From Flagellimonas sp. HMM57 (GTDB lineage: Bacteria > Bacteroidota > Bacteroidia > Flavobacteriales > Flavobacteriaceae), in assembly GCF_021390175.1 (NCBI RefSeq), contig NZ_CP090004.1:1178001-1242000 (forward strand): 64,000 nucleotides of DNA, in the 5' to 3' direction. The position numbers and the translations under genes were made by a program. Shown piece by piece: positions 36,030 through 43,650 of the stretch (its first letter is position 1; every line of letters starts with the position of its first letter). The notes under the pieces are model-generated. The model was not told the DNA's origin. It ran no database searches and was given only the letters and a program-made list of their open reading frames with translations.

Positions 36030-37412
36030 TCAATATGTAAAACCAAGTTTATCCAAACCCTTTTGAACGTCTTCGTTTTGCATAAACAGATTCCATAAAA
36101 GACCTGTTCTATAGTTTTCAATCATGATTATCTGAGGTCCTTGATCAATGGCCAAATACGCTTCGGCAACCCAATAATTGTGTTGCGGACTATAAGCATC
36201 GTAAAATCCCGCCGGTCCCAAAAGCATATCTTTCAACCTATAGAATGTTTGCATGGCCCTGAGGGATTCTTCAGGTGTGTAAGGGATAGAACTTATGGCC
36301 GCGGTAGGAGAAATTACCCCTTGATCATTAGCAGGACTATGTGCGGTATATCCAATACTTCCATCATTATTCCTGGTATAGCTGGCAGTAAGTCCCCAAG
36401 CATCTGGTCCATAATCACGATATCCCAAAGGGTTCTCAACACAGTATTGATAATTAATCCTGGAGTGGTTTACGTTTACGGCTCCATAATCGGCATATGC
36501 ATCGGAGAGGCCATTCGGGTTCAATCCTAAGTAGGAATAATGCGCCCAGAAAAGGGGACCTCCAAATTGTGGGGAGCCAGGATGGTTTACTAAAATTGGT
36601 ATGTCATATTGAACATTGGATGAGACCATACCTCCATTCGATGCCCACCCATTGTCATAGACTTGCTTTGCAATGCTATAATCTGGAGATGCAGCGGCAA
36701 GGATAAAAGTAATCAAGGTTTCATTATATCCCTTTAGTTGTAAATTGATGGTAAATTCGTTTTGGGGACTCCAATGCCAATACAACGTGTTTTGGCCTTG
36801 GGTATACCAGTTCCATTCCACTCCTTTCCAAAGTGCATCTGCTTTTTGTGCCAATAATACCTCCTCTTCGTTTCCGTTTTTGAAATACTCTTTTATGCAA
36901 ATCAACCCCTGGGCCAAAAATGCTGTTTCCACCAAGTCTCCCCCATCATCCAACGGACTAAAGGGAATGACTTTTCCGGTACTTCCACTTAACCAATGTG
37001 GCCATGCACCATGAAACCTATCCGAAGTTTCCAAAAAAGCTACTATTTGGTCTAAACGTTGAAGTCCTTCTTCCCTGCTGATAAAATTTCGTTCCATTCC
37101 CACCAGAATGGACATCAATCCAAACCCTGTTCCGCCGATAGCAACTGTGCCTTCACCCAAAGCAGGTTCTGAGGGATGATAACGTTCCCTTGCTGCACCA
37201 GAATCAGCATCTGCAAAATCCCAGAAGTATTTGAAAGTTAGTTCTTGCACCAAATCCATAAGTTCTTTATCTGGGATAGGTTCTGGTTCTGGCTCGGTTA
37301 CGGGATCAACAGGCTCGGTGGGAGGGTCAATTGTACTTACCTCATCAGTTTCATTACTGGAACATCCACAAAGTATGAAAAGAGCGCACAGTATATATAG
37401 CTTTTTTACCAT
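36030..37412 (-). CDS. GH144-type endo-beta-1,2-glucanase lipoprotein (copy 1)
   Basis: The 460-residue lipoprotein (LCGC, Cys17) has an acidic Pro/Glu linker (about 28-48) that lifts the catalytic domain off the membrane. The (alpha/alpha)6 domain matches the glucoamylase-like PF10091 family now split out as GH144. It has FKYFWDFADADSGAARER, GGTGFGLMSILVGMER, RFHGAWPHWL, DDGGDLVETAFLAQGL, YWHWSP, FWAHYSYLGLNP and AIDQGPQIIMIENYRTGLL. Characterised GH144 members cut beta-1,2-glucan internally to sophoro-oligosaccharides. A close paralogue is the next gene, upstream in the operon. These proteins are often annotated as 'glucoamylase family', which would misname the linkage. Confidence 0.88.
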   Translation of the reverse strand: MVKKLYILCALFILCGCSSNETDEVSTIDPPTEPVDPVTEPEPEPIPDKELMDLVQELTFKYFWDFADADSGAARERYHPSEPALGEGTVAIGGTGFGLMSILVGMERNFISREEGLQRLDQIVAFLETSDRFHGAWPHWLSGSTGKVIPFSPLDDGGDLVETAFLAQGLICIKEYFKNGNEEEVLLAQKADALWKGVEWNWYTQGQNTLYWHWSPQNEFTINLQLKGYNETLITFILAAASPDYSIAKQVYDNGWASNGGMVSSNVQYDIPILVNHPGSPQFGGPLFWAHYSYLGLNPNGLSDAYADYGAVNVNHSRINYQYCVENPLGYRDYGPDAWGLTASYTRNNDGSIGYTAHSPANDQGVISPTAAISSIPYTPEESLRAMQTFYRLKDMLLGPAGFYDAYSPQHNYWVAEAYLAIDQGPQIIMIENYRTGLLWNLFMQNEDVQKGLDKLGFTY

Positions 37413-37471
37413 TTCTGAGTATACTTTGTTTTGCTTCCAGTCTGAACAAATTCTTTATTTGTTGTATTGAT

Positions 37472-38839
37472 TTAGTTTGATGATGTAAACCCAAGCTTTT
37501 CTAAACCTTTCCGCACATCTTGGTTTTGCATAAACAGCTTCCAAAGAAGTCCAGTCCTATGATTTTCGATCATAACGGGAATCGGACCTTGATCTATGGC
37601 CAAATAGCGTGGCACATACCAATCTTCTTCTAAACTGAATGCATCATACGGACCATATTTTCCAATAAGGGAGTCCTGTTCTTCGTACATAAACCGTAAA
37701 AAGCGTAAACTTTCTTTAGGGGTATAAGGCATAGATGAAAGCGCTGCCGTGGGTGAAATCACGCCAATATCTTTGTCCGGTCTGTGTGCCGTATAGCCGT
37801 TTATGGAGTAGCTAGAGGTAAGTCCCCAACATTTTTCACCATAACCTTTAAAATCATTCGGATTCTCAACACTATGCCTGTAGTGGATAAGTGCATGATT
37901 CTGGTTCAGTTTCCAATAATCTCCAAATTGATCTTTTAATCCTTTTGGATTCAATCCCAAATGAGAATAATGTGCCCAAAAAAGTGGTCCCACGGGAGAA
38001 TTCCCTCCTGGGTAATGGTCCAGTTCTGTATCAAGGTCATAATACGTAGTACCATTTGAAATATCCCCGTTTCTTGCCCAACCTTCCGTATATACTTCTT
38101 TGCTAACGGGATGCGTGGGGGACGATGCTGCCAAAACGTACATGATAAGTGCTTCGTTATAACCCATCACCTTAAAATTCATTTTCCACTTATGGTTTGG
38201 GGACCAATGCCAATAGAGGGCATTCTCGCCACCTTTGGTATACCAATCCCATTCTACTTCCTCCCAGAGTTTTTGAATCGTTTCCACAAGTTGTTTTTCC
38301 CTTTCGTTCCCATCTTTGAAATATTCTTTGACCGTCAACAATCCCTGAATCAGAAATGCAGTTTCTACTAAATCTCCACCATCGTCATGTTTGCTAAAGG
38401 ATGCTGTTTTTCCTGTTGGTATTAACCAGTGTGGCCAAGCTCCGTGAAAACGGTCGGCCTTTGTGAGAAAATCAATGGCTTTTTCATAACGTTCCAAAGC
38501 TTGTTCGCGTGTAATGAAACCTCTTTCAACACCTACCAAAATTGCCATCAATCCAAATCCCGATCCACCTATGGTCACAATATCCTTATCATGTTCGGGG
38601 TATACATTGTCCAAATGTATTCTTTCACGGGCAAGTCCCGATATAGGTTCGGCACCTTCCCAGAAATAGTCAAAGGTTTGTCTTTGTACTTTGTCCATCA
38701 ACTCCTTATCGGTATAAGAAATGGTTTTGGGAGTATTTTCAGCGGTATTTTTTTTAGTTTTCGGGCCATTGCACCCCGCTACTAAAGATGCAACAGCCGA
38801 AAAAACTAAAACTAACTTAACTACTAATTTGTTCCCCAT
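37472..38839 (-). CDS. GH144-type endo-beta-1,2-glucanase lipoprotein (copy 2)
   Basis: The 455-residue lipoprotein (LVAGC, Cys23) has a Lys/Asn-rich linker instead of the Pro/Glu linker of its neighbour. The catalytic domain keeps every landmark: GGSGFGLMAILVGVERGF, RFHGAWPHWLIP, DDGGDLVETAFLIQGL, YWHWSP, FWAHYSHLGLNP, GYTAHRPDKDIGVISP and AIDQGPIPVMIENHRTGL. The two copies are alike over their whole length but clearly diverged, so the duplication is not recent. They may differ in location or chain-length preference. It starts 1 bp after the susD stop, so it is co-transcribed with SusCD. Confidence 0.88.
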   Translation of the reverse strand: MGNKLVVKLVLVFSAVASLVAGCNGPKTKKNTAENTPKTISYTDKELMDKVQRQTFDYFWEGAEPISGLARERIHLDNVYPEHDKDIVTIGGSGFGLMAILVGVERGFITREQALERYEKAIDFLTKADRFHGAWPHWLIPTGKTASFSKHDDGGDLVETAFLIQGLLTVKEYFKDGNEREKQLVETIQKLWEEVEWDWYTKGGENALYWHWSPNHKWKMNFKVMGYNEALIMYVLAASSPTHPVSKEVYTEGWARNGDISNGTTYYDLDTELDHYPGGNSPVGPLFWAHYSHLGLNPKGLKDQFGDYWKLNQNHALIHYRHSVENPNDFKGYGEKCWGLTSSYSINGYTAHRPDKDIGVISPTAALSSMPYTPKESLRFLRFMYEEQDSLIGKYGPYDAFSLEEDWYVPRYLAIDQGPIPVMIENHRTGLLWKLFMQNQDVRKGLEKLGFTSSN

Positions 38840-38840
38840 A

Positions 38841-40286
38841 CTACCAACCCGGGTTTTGCGTCATTTCTGGGGTTTGTATCAATTGATCGTTTGGTATGGG
38901 ATAAAGCTCATGTTTTCCTACTTCAAAGGGTTTTCCATGTGCGGTCATTACTTCTGCAGCTCTTCCTTGACGCAAAAGATCGTACCAACGATCGTGCTCC
39001 ATGGCCAGTTCCAACCTACGTTCTTTCCAAATGGCCAAGCGCAAAGTAGATTGATCTGTGGTGTTCACATTGGGCAAACTTACCCTGTTTCTTACCTGAT
39101 TCAATGGTCCTAATGCATCAGAGGATTGCCCCAACTCGTTCAATGCCTCCGCACGAATCAATAAAATTTCTGCAAAGCGAAGGATACGGATATTCTTATC
39201 CCCATCAGCCTGACCTGCATTGGCACTGGAGTATGCTTTTTCATTATATCTTGGATTTTCTACCCCAGGATTAATAACCCTACCATCGAACAGGGTTTCA
39301 CCAGCAAAAATAATGGTGGCATCCCTACGTATATCGTCTCCTTCATCGTTAAAGGCATTTAAAAGGTCTTCCGATGGCGTATTAAAACCCCATCCAAATC
39401 CATCAGGTCCTCTAGCGCCCTGGGTTGAAGAATACTGCTGAATACCATGTGCAATGATCTCTCCACGACCTTGAAGTTCGAAAATGGATTCAATACCGTT
39501 TTCTGTTGTCGCCCTCCATACGGTAGCATAGTCCGGTTCTAAATCATACTCCCCCGAATTGATAACGGTATTGGCCATATCGGCTGCCCCCTGCCATTTT
39601 TCCTGATATAGATACACTTTTGATAAAAGCGTTTGAGCAGCTCCACGCGTAGCCCTTCCTAAATCTTGAGGAGCGTATTCACTCTTAAGGGGAAGGTCTG
39701 CCATCGCCTCATTAAGGTCTTGCTCAATATATGCGTAAACCTCGGAGACGGGCACTCTATCAATTAAATCTATATGCTGTAACGGAACATCACCAAAACT
39801 GCGAACCAACCAAAAATAATTTAGAGCCCGCAAGAATTTACATTCGGCAATCAGCCTTGCCCGTAAACCTTCGTCAATAGGATCTTCAAACTCTTCGGCA
39901 AACTCTATGGCCAGTGCAGCCCTTCCAATGGTTTTGTACCATGTAGTCCACATAGCCCGTATGGATACACTTGAAGTAGTATGTGTCAATCCATCCAACT
40001 GATCTTTATCAGCTCCCGTATCCGTTGGTGCGCTCCCTTTATCTGCGTTATCCGAAATAATCTCGGTAAGACCCAAAAAGGAGAAGGCATAAGAAAAATC
40101 AGTGTGCCTGCCGTAGACCCCGGTTACAAATTGAACGGGTTCAAAAGTCTCTCCACTTTCTTCGGCCGTAGGGTTTACTACCTCCACCTCTTCTACAAAA
40201 TCATCGCAACCAAATAGTACCGATAAAATTATAATAGACCATAAAAAAGTCCTCATTTCCGTAATCTTGATAATTATATTTTTCAT
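38841..40286 (-). CDS. SusD/RagB-family lipoprotein of the GH144 locus
   Basis: The 481-residue protein has a lipoprotein signal, LSVLFGC. If translation starts at 40286 the lipid cysteine is residue 27. The internal ATG at 40256 (MRTFLWS) gives a more typical 17-residue signal and may be the real start. Conserved SusD parts include FLRALNYFWLVRSFGDVPLQ, ILRFAEILLIRAEALNELG, LNQVRNRVSLP and ERRLELAMEHDRWYDLLRQG, ending LYPIPNDQLIQTPEMTQNPGW. It caps the SusC encoded 10 bp upstream and binds the glucan at the surface. Confidence 0.95.
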   Translation of the reverse strand: MKNIIIKITEMRTFLWSIIILSVLFGCDDFVEEVEVVNPTAEESGETFEPVQFVTGVYGRHTDFSYAFSFLGLTEIISDNADKGSAPTDTGADKDQLDGLTHTTSSVSIRAMWTTWYKTIGRAALAIEFAEEFEDPIDEGLRARLIAECKFLRALNYFWLVRSFGDVPLQHIDLIDRVPVSEVYAYIEQDLNEAMADLPLKSEYAPQDLGRATRGAAQTLLSKVYLYQEKWQGAADMANTVINSGEYDLEPDYATVWRATTENGIESIFELQGRGEIIAHGIQQYSSTQGARGPDGFGWGFNTPSEDLLNAFNDEGDDIRRDATIIFAGETLFDGRVINPGVENPRYNEKAYSSANAGQADGDKNIRILRFAEILLIRAEALNELGQSSDALGPLNQVRNRVSLPNVNTTDQSTLRLAIWKERRLELAMEHDRWYDLLRQGRAAEVMTAHGKPFEVGKHELYPIPNDQLIQTPEMTQNPGW

Positions 40287-40296
40287 CTGTTTTTTA

Positions 40297-43200
40297 TTAA
40301 ATCTGAATGTTTAGACCAAGAATAAATGTCCTTGTAGTTGGATATGCCGCCAGTTCAATCCCAGCAGTTTGATTAGGCACTCCATTACCAAGTAATTCTG
40401 GGGTAAAGCCCGAATAGCTGGTAAACATAAAGGGGTTTTGGGCGGTAACATAGAGCCTTGCCCGACTCAAAAAACCATCAAGCTGGTTAAAAGTATAGCC
40501 CAAGGTGATGTTGTTTATCCTAAAGAAGTCACCATCCTCTAACCAGAAAGAAGATGCCAGAGCATCTCTATCCGCTCCTGGGGCAGAGTTAGTAGAACCT
40601 TCGCCGGTCCAACGATTGTTAAAGATTTCTTCTGAGATGTTTACACTTTGTAGTCTTGTATTGGCCAGTCCATTGTACACCTTATTACCTCCTACCCCAA
40701 AGCCATCCAAACTGAAGTCCAGATTCTTATACTGAGCTCCTATAGTAATTCCATAGTTATAAGTAGGGATGTAATTATCAAAGTAGCGTTTGTCCCTATC
40801 ATCGATAACCCCATCTTCATTTTGGTCTTTATACCTTAAATGTCCGGGTCTAGCATTACCTACAGATGGGTTATTATCTATTTCTTCCTGATTCTGCCAG
40901 ACGCCGTCAGCTTCAAATAACCACCAAGCAAATATGGGCTGACCTTCTTCCAATCTCTTGGTAATCTGCCCATTGCTGAGACTTCCTCCAGTTTGACCAC
41001 CTAAAGCTGGATCTAAGTCCTCAACCCGGTTTCTATTTGTTGAAAAGTTGACTCCAACGTTATAGCTAAAGTTTTCCCCTATACGATCTCTCCAATTCAA
41101 TAAACCTTCGACACCTGTATTGGTTACCCTAGCAGCCTGTACATTAAAGTTCCCTTCTGGCGCTGAATTCAATAAATTTTGGGCTTGAATAATGGTATTC
41201 GTATTATTTCTATAATAATACGTAAAGGTCCCTGAAAGTTTACGGTCGAACATTGCAAAATCTAAACCTCCTTCCCATTCCTCAGTAACTTCCCACTGTA
41301 ATCTAGCCACTGGGCTTCCGAAAGATGCACCAAATATCAAATCTTGATTAGGCCCAAAGACGTAATTCTGATTTCCAGAATCGGGGTCTGTATTTACTAC
41401 TTGTTCATTACGTGGTACGTTGGCATTCCCTACTTGGCCCCAACCACCAAAAACTTTTAAAAAGTCTACTAACTTATTTTCCTTTAGGAAATCTTCCTCG
41501 GTCAAGGTCCATCCTACACTAAAGGCTGGGAAATTATCAAAAAAGTTTTCGCCATCAACAAAATTACTAGTACCATCCCGCCTTATGACTCCTCTAATAA
41601 AATACTTTTCGGCAAAGTCATATTCCGCCCTTGCAAAATAAGACTGTAAATTGGTAGATTGATTAAACTCTTGTTCAACTGTATTATCGAAAAAAGCAGA
41701 GGTTCTTCTTCCCAAGCTTCGCAATCTAGGCTCCTCAAAAACATCAAACGCTTGTGCTTCCACAATTTCCCGTCCTCCAAAATTTTCACGGCTCAATCCT
41801 ACTGTTGCGGATAGATTATGTTTTCCAAATGACTTGTCAAAGGTCAAGAAACTTTCTACGTTCCATCGAAAAAATTCCTCATCCCTAACATTGAATCTAT
41901 TGTTGGCAAATTCTGGTGATATAACGCCATCACCATCTAAATCCGCTCTTCCTTCTTCGAACATTTCTTCTGTACGGGTAGGATCAGCGTTCAACCATGT
42001 TTGCCGTCTAGGTTCAAATATATTTCTTTTCACATACCCCTGTGTAGCACCAAATCTTGTGGTAGACTTTAAATAGTCCGTGATATCCAACTCTGCGGTA
42101 ATTTGACCTTGTATCGTGGTAGTACTTCTGTTTTCATCATCAAAAAACACTTGGGAGACCGGATTCCCAGCTGTATTCAAACGACCAACTGACTCTCCTT
42201 CGTTAGCCTCAAAACCAACAATTCCAGTAGTTTGATTGTAAAAGGATTGCCCAAAACGCCCATTATCATAGCGTACTGGCACCAGCGGAGATTGTCTATA
42301 TGCATTATTGAAAGCTCCAAAAGGTTTTGGTGTCTCGTTGGTATAGGTCAAGTTCAAGTTTTGAATAATTCTGAACTTGTTGTCAAACAATTTAAATGTA
42401 TTGTTACTTCGTATATTTCCTCTAGTAAACTTATTATCTGCCAGAATTCCTTCCTCATCATAAAAATTATAACTTAGAAAATAATCTACAGTCTTTGACC
42501 CGCCAGACACAGAAAAGTTATGGCTCTGTATGACCCCTGTCTGTAGTAGTTCATCATACCAATCTGTATCATAACGCTGATTTAGTTGTAATTGTGGTCC
42601 GTCAATCGCTGCATTTTCTTCATTGAAAAACTGCGTATATTGAGCCCCGTTTGCCATTTCAACTCGGTTTAATATAGATCGTAGGCCAAAGAAGGTATCG
42701 AAATTGAAATTTATTTTTCCTTCCCTACCCTTTTTGGTCGTAACTAGAATCACACCGTTTGCGGCCCTTATTCCATAAATATTAGCATAGGAAGCACCTT
42801 TCAAAAATTCTATAGATTCAATATCAGCAGGATTAATAGTTCTTATATCCTGTAAGGGCTGACCGTCAACAACAAAGAAAGGGTCTCTTCCTCCCAAGGC
42901 AGTTCCCAAACCTCTCACAAGTACCGTTGGTGTAGCGCCTGGCGCATCGTTAGCGATAATATTTACCCCAGCTACTTTTCCTTGAATGGATTGTGTCGCG
43001 GTCAATGCCGGAATTTTGACGATTTCCTCTGATTTTATGGAAACCACCGCCCCCGTAATGTCCGAACGCTTTTGTTCACCATAACCAATTACAACCACTT
43101 CATCCAGCAACTGGGAATCTTCTTGAAGATTTACATTGATGGTAAATTGCCCATTAACTGAAATTTCCTGTGTTCTGAAACCTACATAACTGAACATTAA

Positions 43201-43413
43201 TATTCCATCGCTTGGAATATCATCCAGAACGTAATTTCCATCGAAATCCGTTTGTACTCCGTTTGTTGTACCCTTAACGATAATATTGGCACCGGGCAAA
43301 GGCTGTCCAGTATCATCCAAAACGGTACCTGATACCGTTATGTTATCCTGAGCGAAAAAAGCTACAGGCAACATCAAAAACGAAATTAATAATAATACGC
43401 TTTTCATATTCAT
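40297..43413 (-). CDS. SusC-family TonB-dependent transporter of the GH144 locus
   Basis: The 1038-residue protein has a signal peptide ending AFFAQ. A carboxypeptidase-regulatory-like domain (VSGTVLDDTGQPLPGANI) follows, then the plug with EVVVIGYGEQKRSDITGAV, VLVRGLGTALGG and FLKGASYANIYGIRAANG, and a 22-strand barrel ending TFILGLNIQI. It lacks the STN domain present in the other SusC of this window, so it does not signal through FecI/FecR. Control comes from the separate Y_Y_Y/LuxR-type regulator upstream. It would import sophoro-oligosaccharides made by the surface GH144 enzymes. Confidence 0.95.
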   Translation of the reverse strand: MNMKSVLLLISFLMLPVAFFAQDNITVSGTVLDDTGQPLPGANIIVKGTTNGVQTDFDGNYVLDDIPSDGILMFSYVGFRTQEISVNGQFTINVNLQEDSQLLDEVVVIGYGEQKRSDITGAVVSIKSEEIVKIPALTATQSIQGKVAGVNIIANDAPGATPTVLVRGLGTALGGRDPFFVVDGQPLQDIRTINPADIESIEFLKGASYANIYGIRAANGVILVTTKKGREGKINFNFDTFFGLRSILNRVEMANGAQYTQFFNEENAAIDGPQLQLNQRYDTDWYDELLQTGVIQSHNFSVSGGSKTVDYFLSYNFYDEEGILADNKFTRGNIRSNNTFKLFDNKFRIIQNLNLTYTNETPKPFGAFNNAYRQSPLVPVRYDNGRFGQSFYNQTTGIVGFEANEGESVGRLNTAGNPVSQVFFDDENRSTTTIQGQITAELDITDYLKSTTRFGATQGYVKRNIFEPRRQTWLNADPTRTEEMFEEGRADLDGDGVISPEFANNRFNVRDEEFFRWNVESFLTFDKSFGKHNLSATVGLSRENFGGREIVEAQAFDVFEEPRLRSLGRRTSAFFDNTVEQEFNQSTNLQSYFARAEYDFAEKYFIRGVIRRDGTSNFVDGENFFDNFPAFSVGWTLTEEDFLKENKLVDFLKVFGGWGQVGNANVPRNEQVVNTDPDSGNQNYVFGPNQDLIFGASFGSPVARLQWEVTEEWEGGLDFAMFDRKLSGTFTYYYRNNTNTIIQAQNLLNSAPEGNFNVQAARVTNTGVEGLLNWRDRIGENFSYNVGVNFSTNRNRVEDLDPALGGQTGGSLSNGQITKRLEEGQPIFAWWLFEADGVWQNQEEIDNNPSVGNARPGHLRYKDQNEDGVIDDRDKRYFDNYIPTYNYGITIGAQYKNLDFSLDGFGVGGNKVYNGLANTRLQSVNISEEIFNNRWTGEGSTNSAPGADRDALASSFWLEDGDFFRINNITLGYTFNQLDGFLSRARLYVTAQNPFMFTSYSGFTPELLGNGVPNQTAGIELAAYPTTRTFILGLNIQI

Positions 43414-43491
43414 AATTCTTTAAAATTTGAGTTAGATAATTGCCAAATTAGCAAAATAGCTGTGCTCCTTATTTTATTCGGTATACATAAC

Positions 43492-43639
43492 AACTACATC
43501 ATCAACGAAAACGTTTGAGAAGTGCCTATTTCACAGGGAAAGTTGTAGTATTCTGCAGTTGGAATGATAAAATAATTAACAAAATGATGTAGTATTGATG
43601 TATTTCAAAAAATCATGGATTTTAAGAAAATGTAGTCTT
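43492..43639. promoter_or_regulatory. Evenly spaced TGTAGTATT motifs upstream of susC
   Basis: The 237-bp spacer between susC and its regulator holds TGTAGTATT at 43544-43552 and 43588-43596, and TGTAGTCTT at 43631-43639. The spacing is 44 and 43 bp, about four helical turns. An inverted copy (TGTAGTT on the minus strand) lies at 43492-43498. A 9-bp dyad, CTACATCAT / ATGATGTAG, spans 43494-43592. They are candidate sites for the LuxR-type regulator encoded next door. Confidence 0.5.
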
Positions 43640-43650
43640 TATATTATTAA

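Noticed and set aside
36030..38839. Glucoamylase (alpha-1,4-glucan) activity for the twin enzymes
   Set aside because: The PF10091-type motifs and the context with BglX and SusCD fit GH144 beta-1,2-glucanases; no starch genes are nearby.
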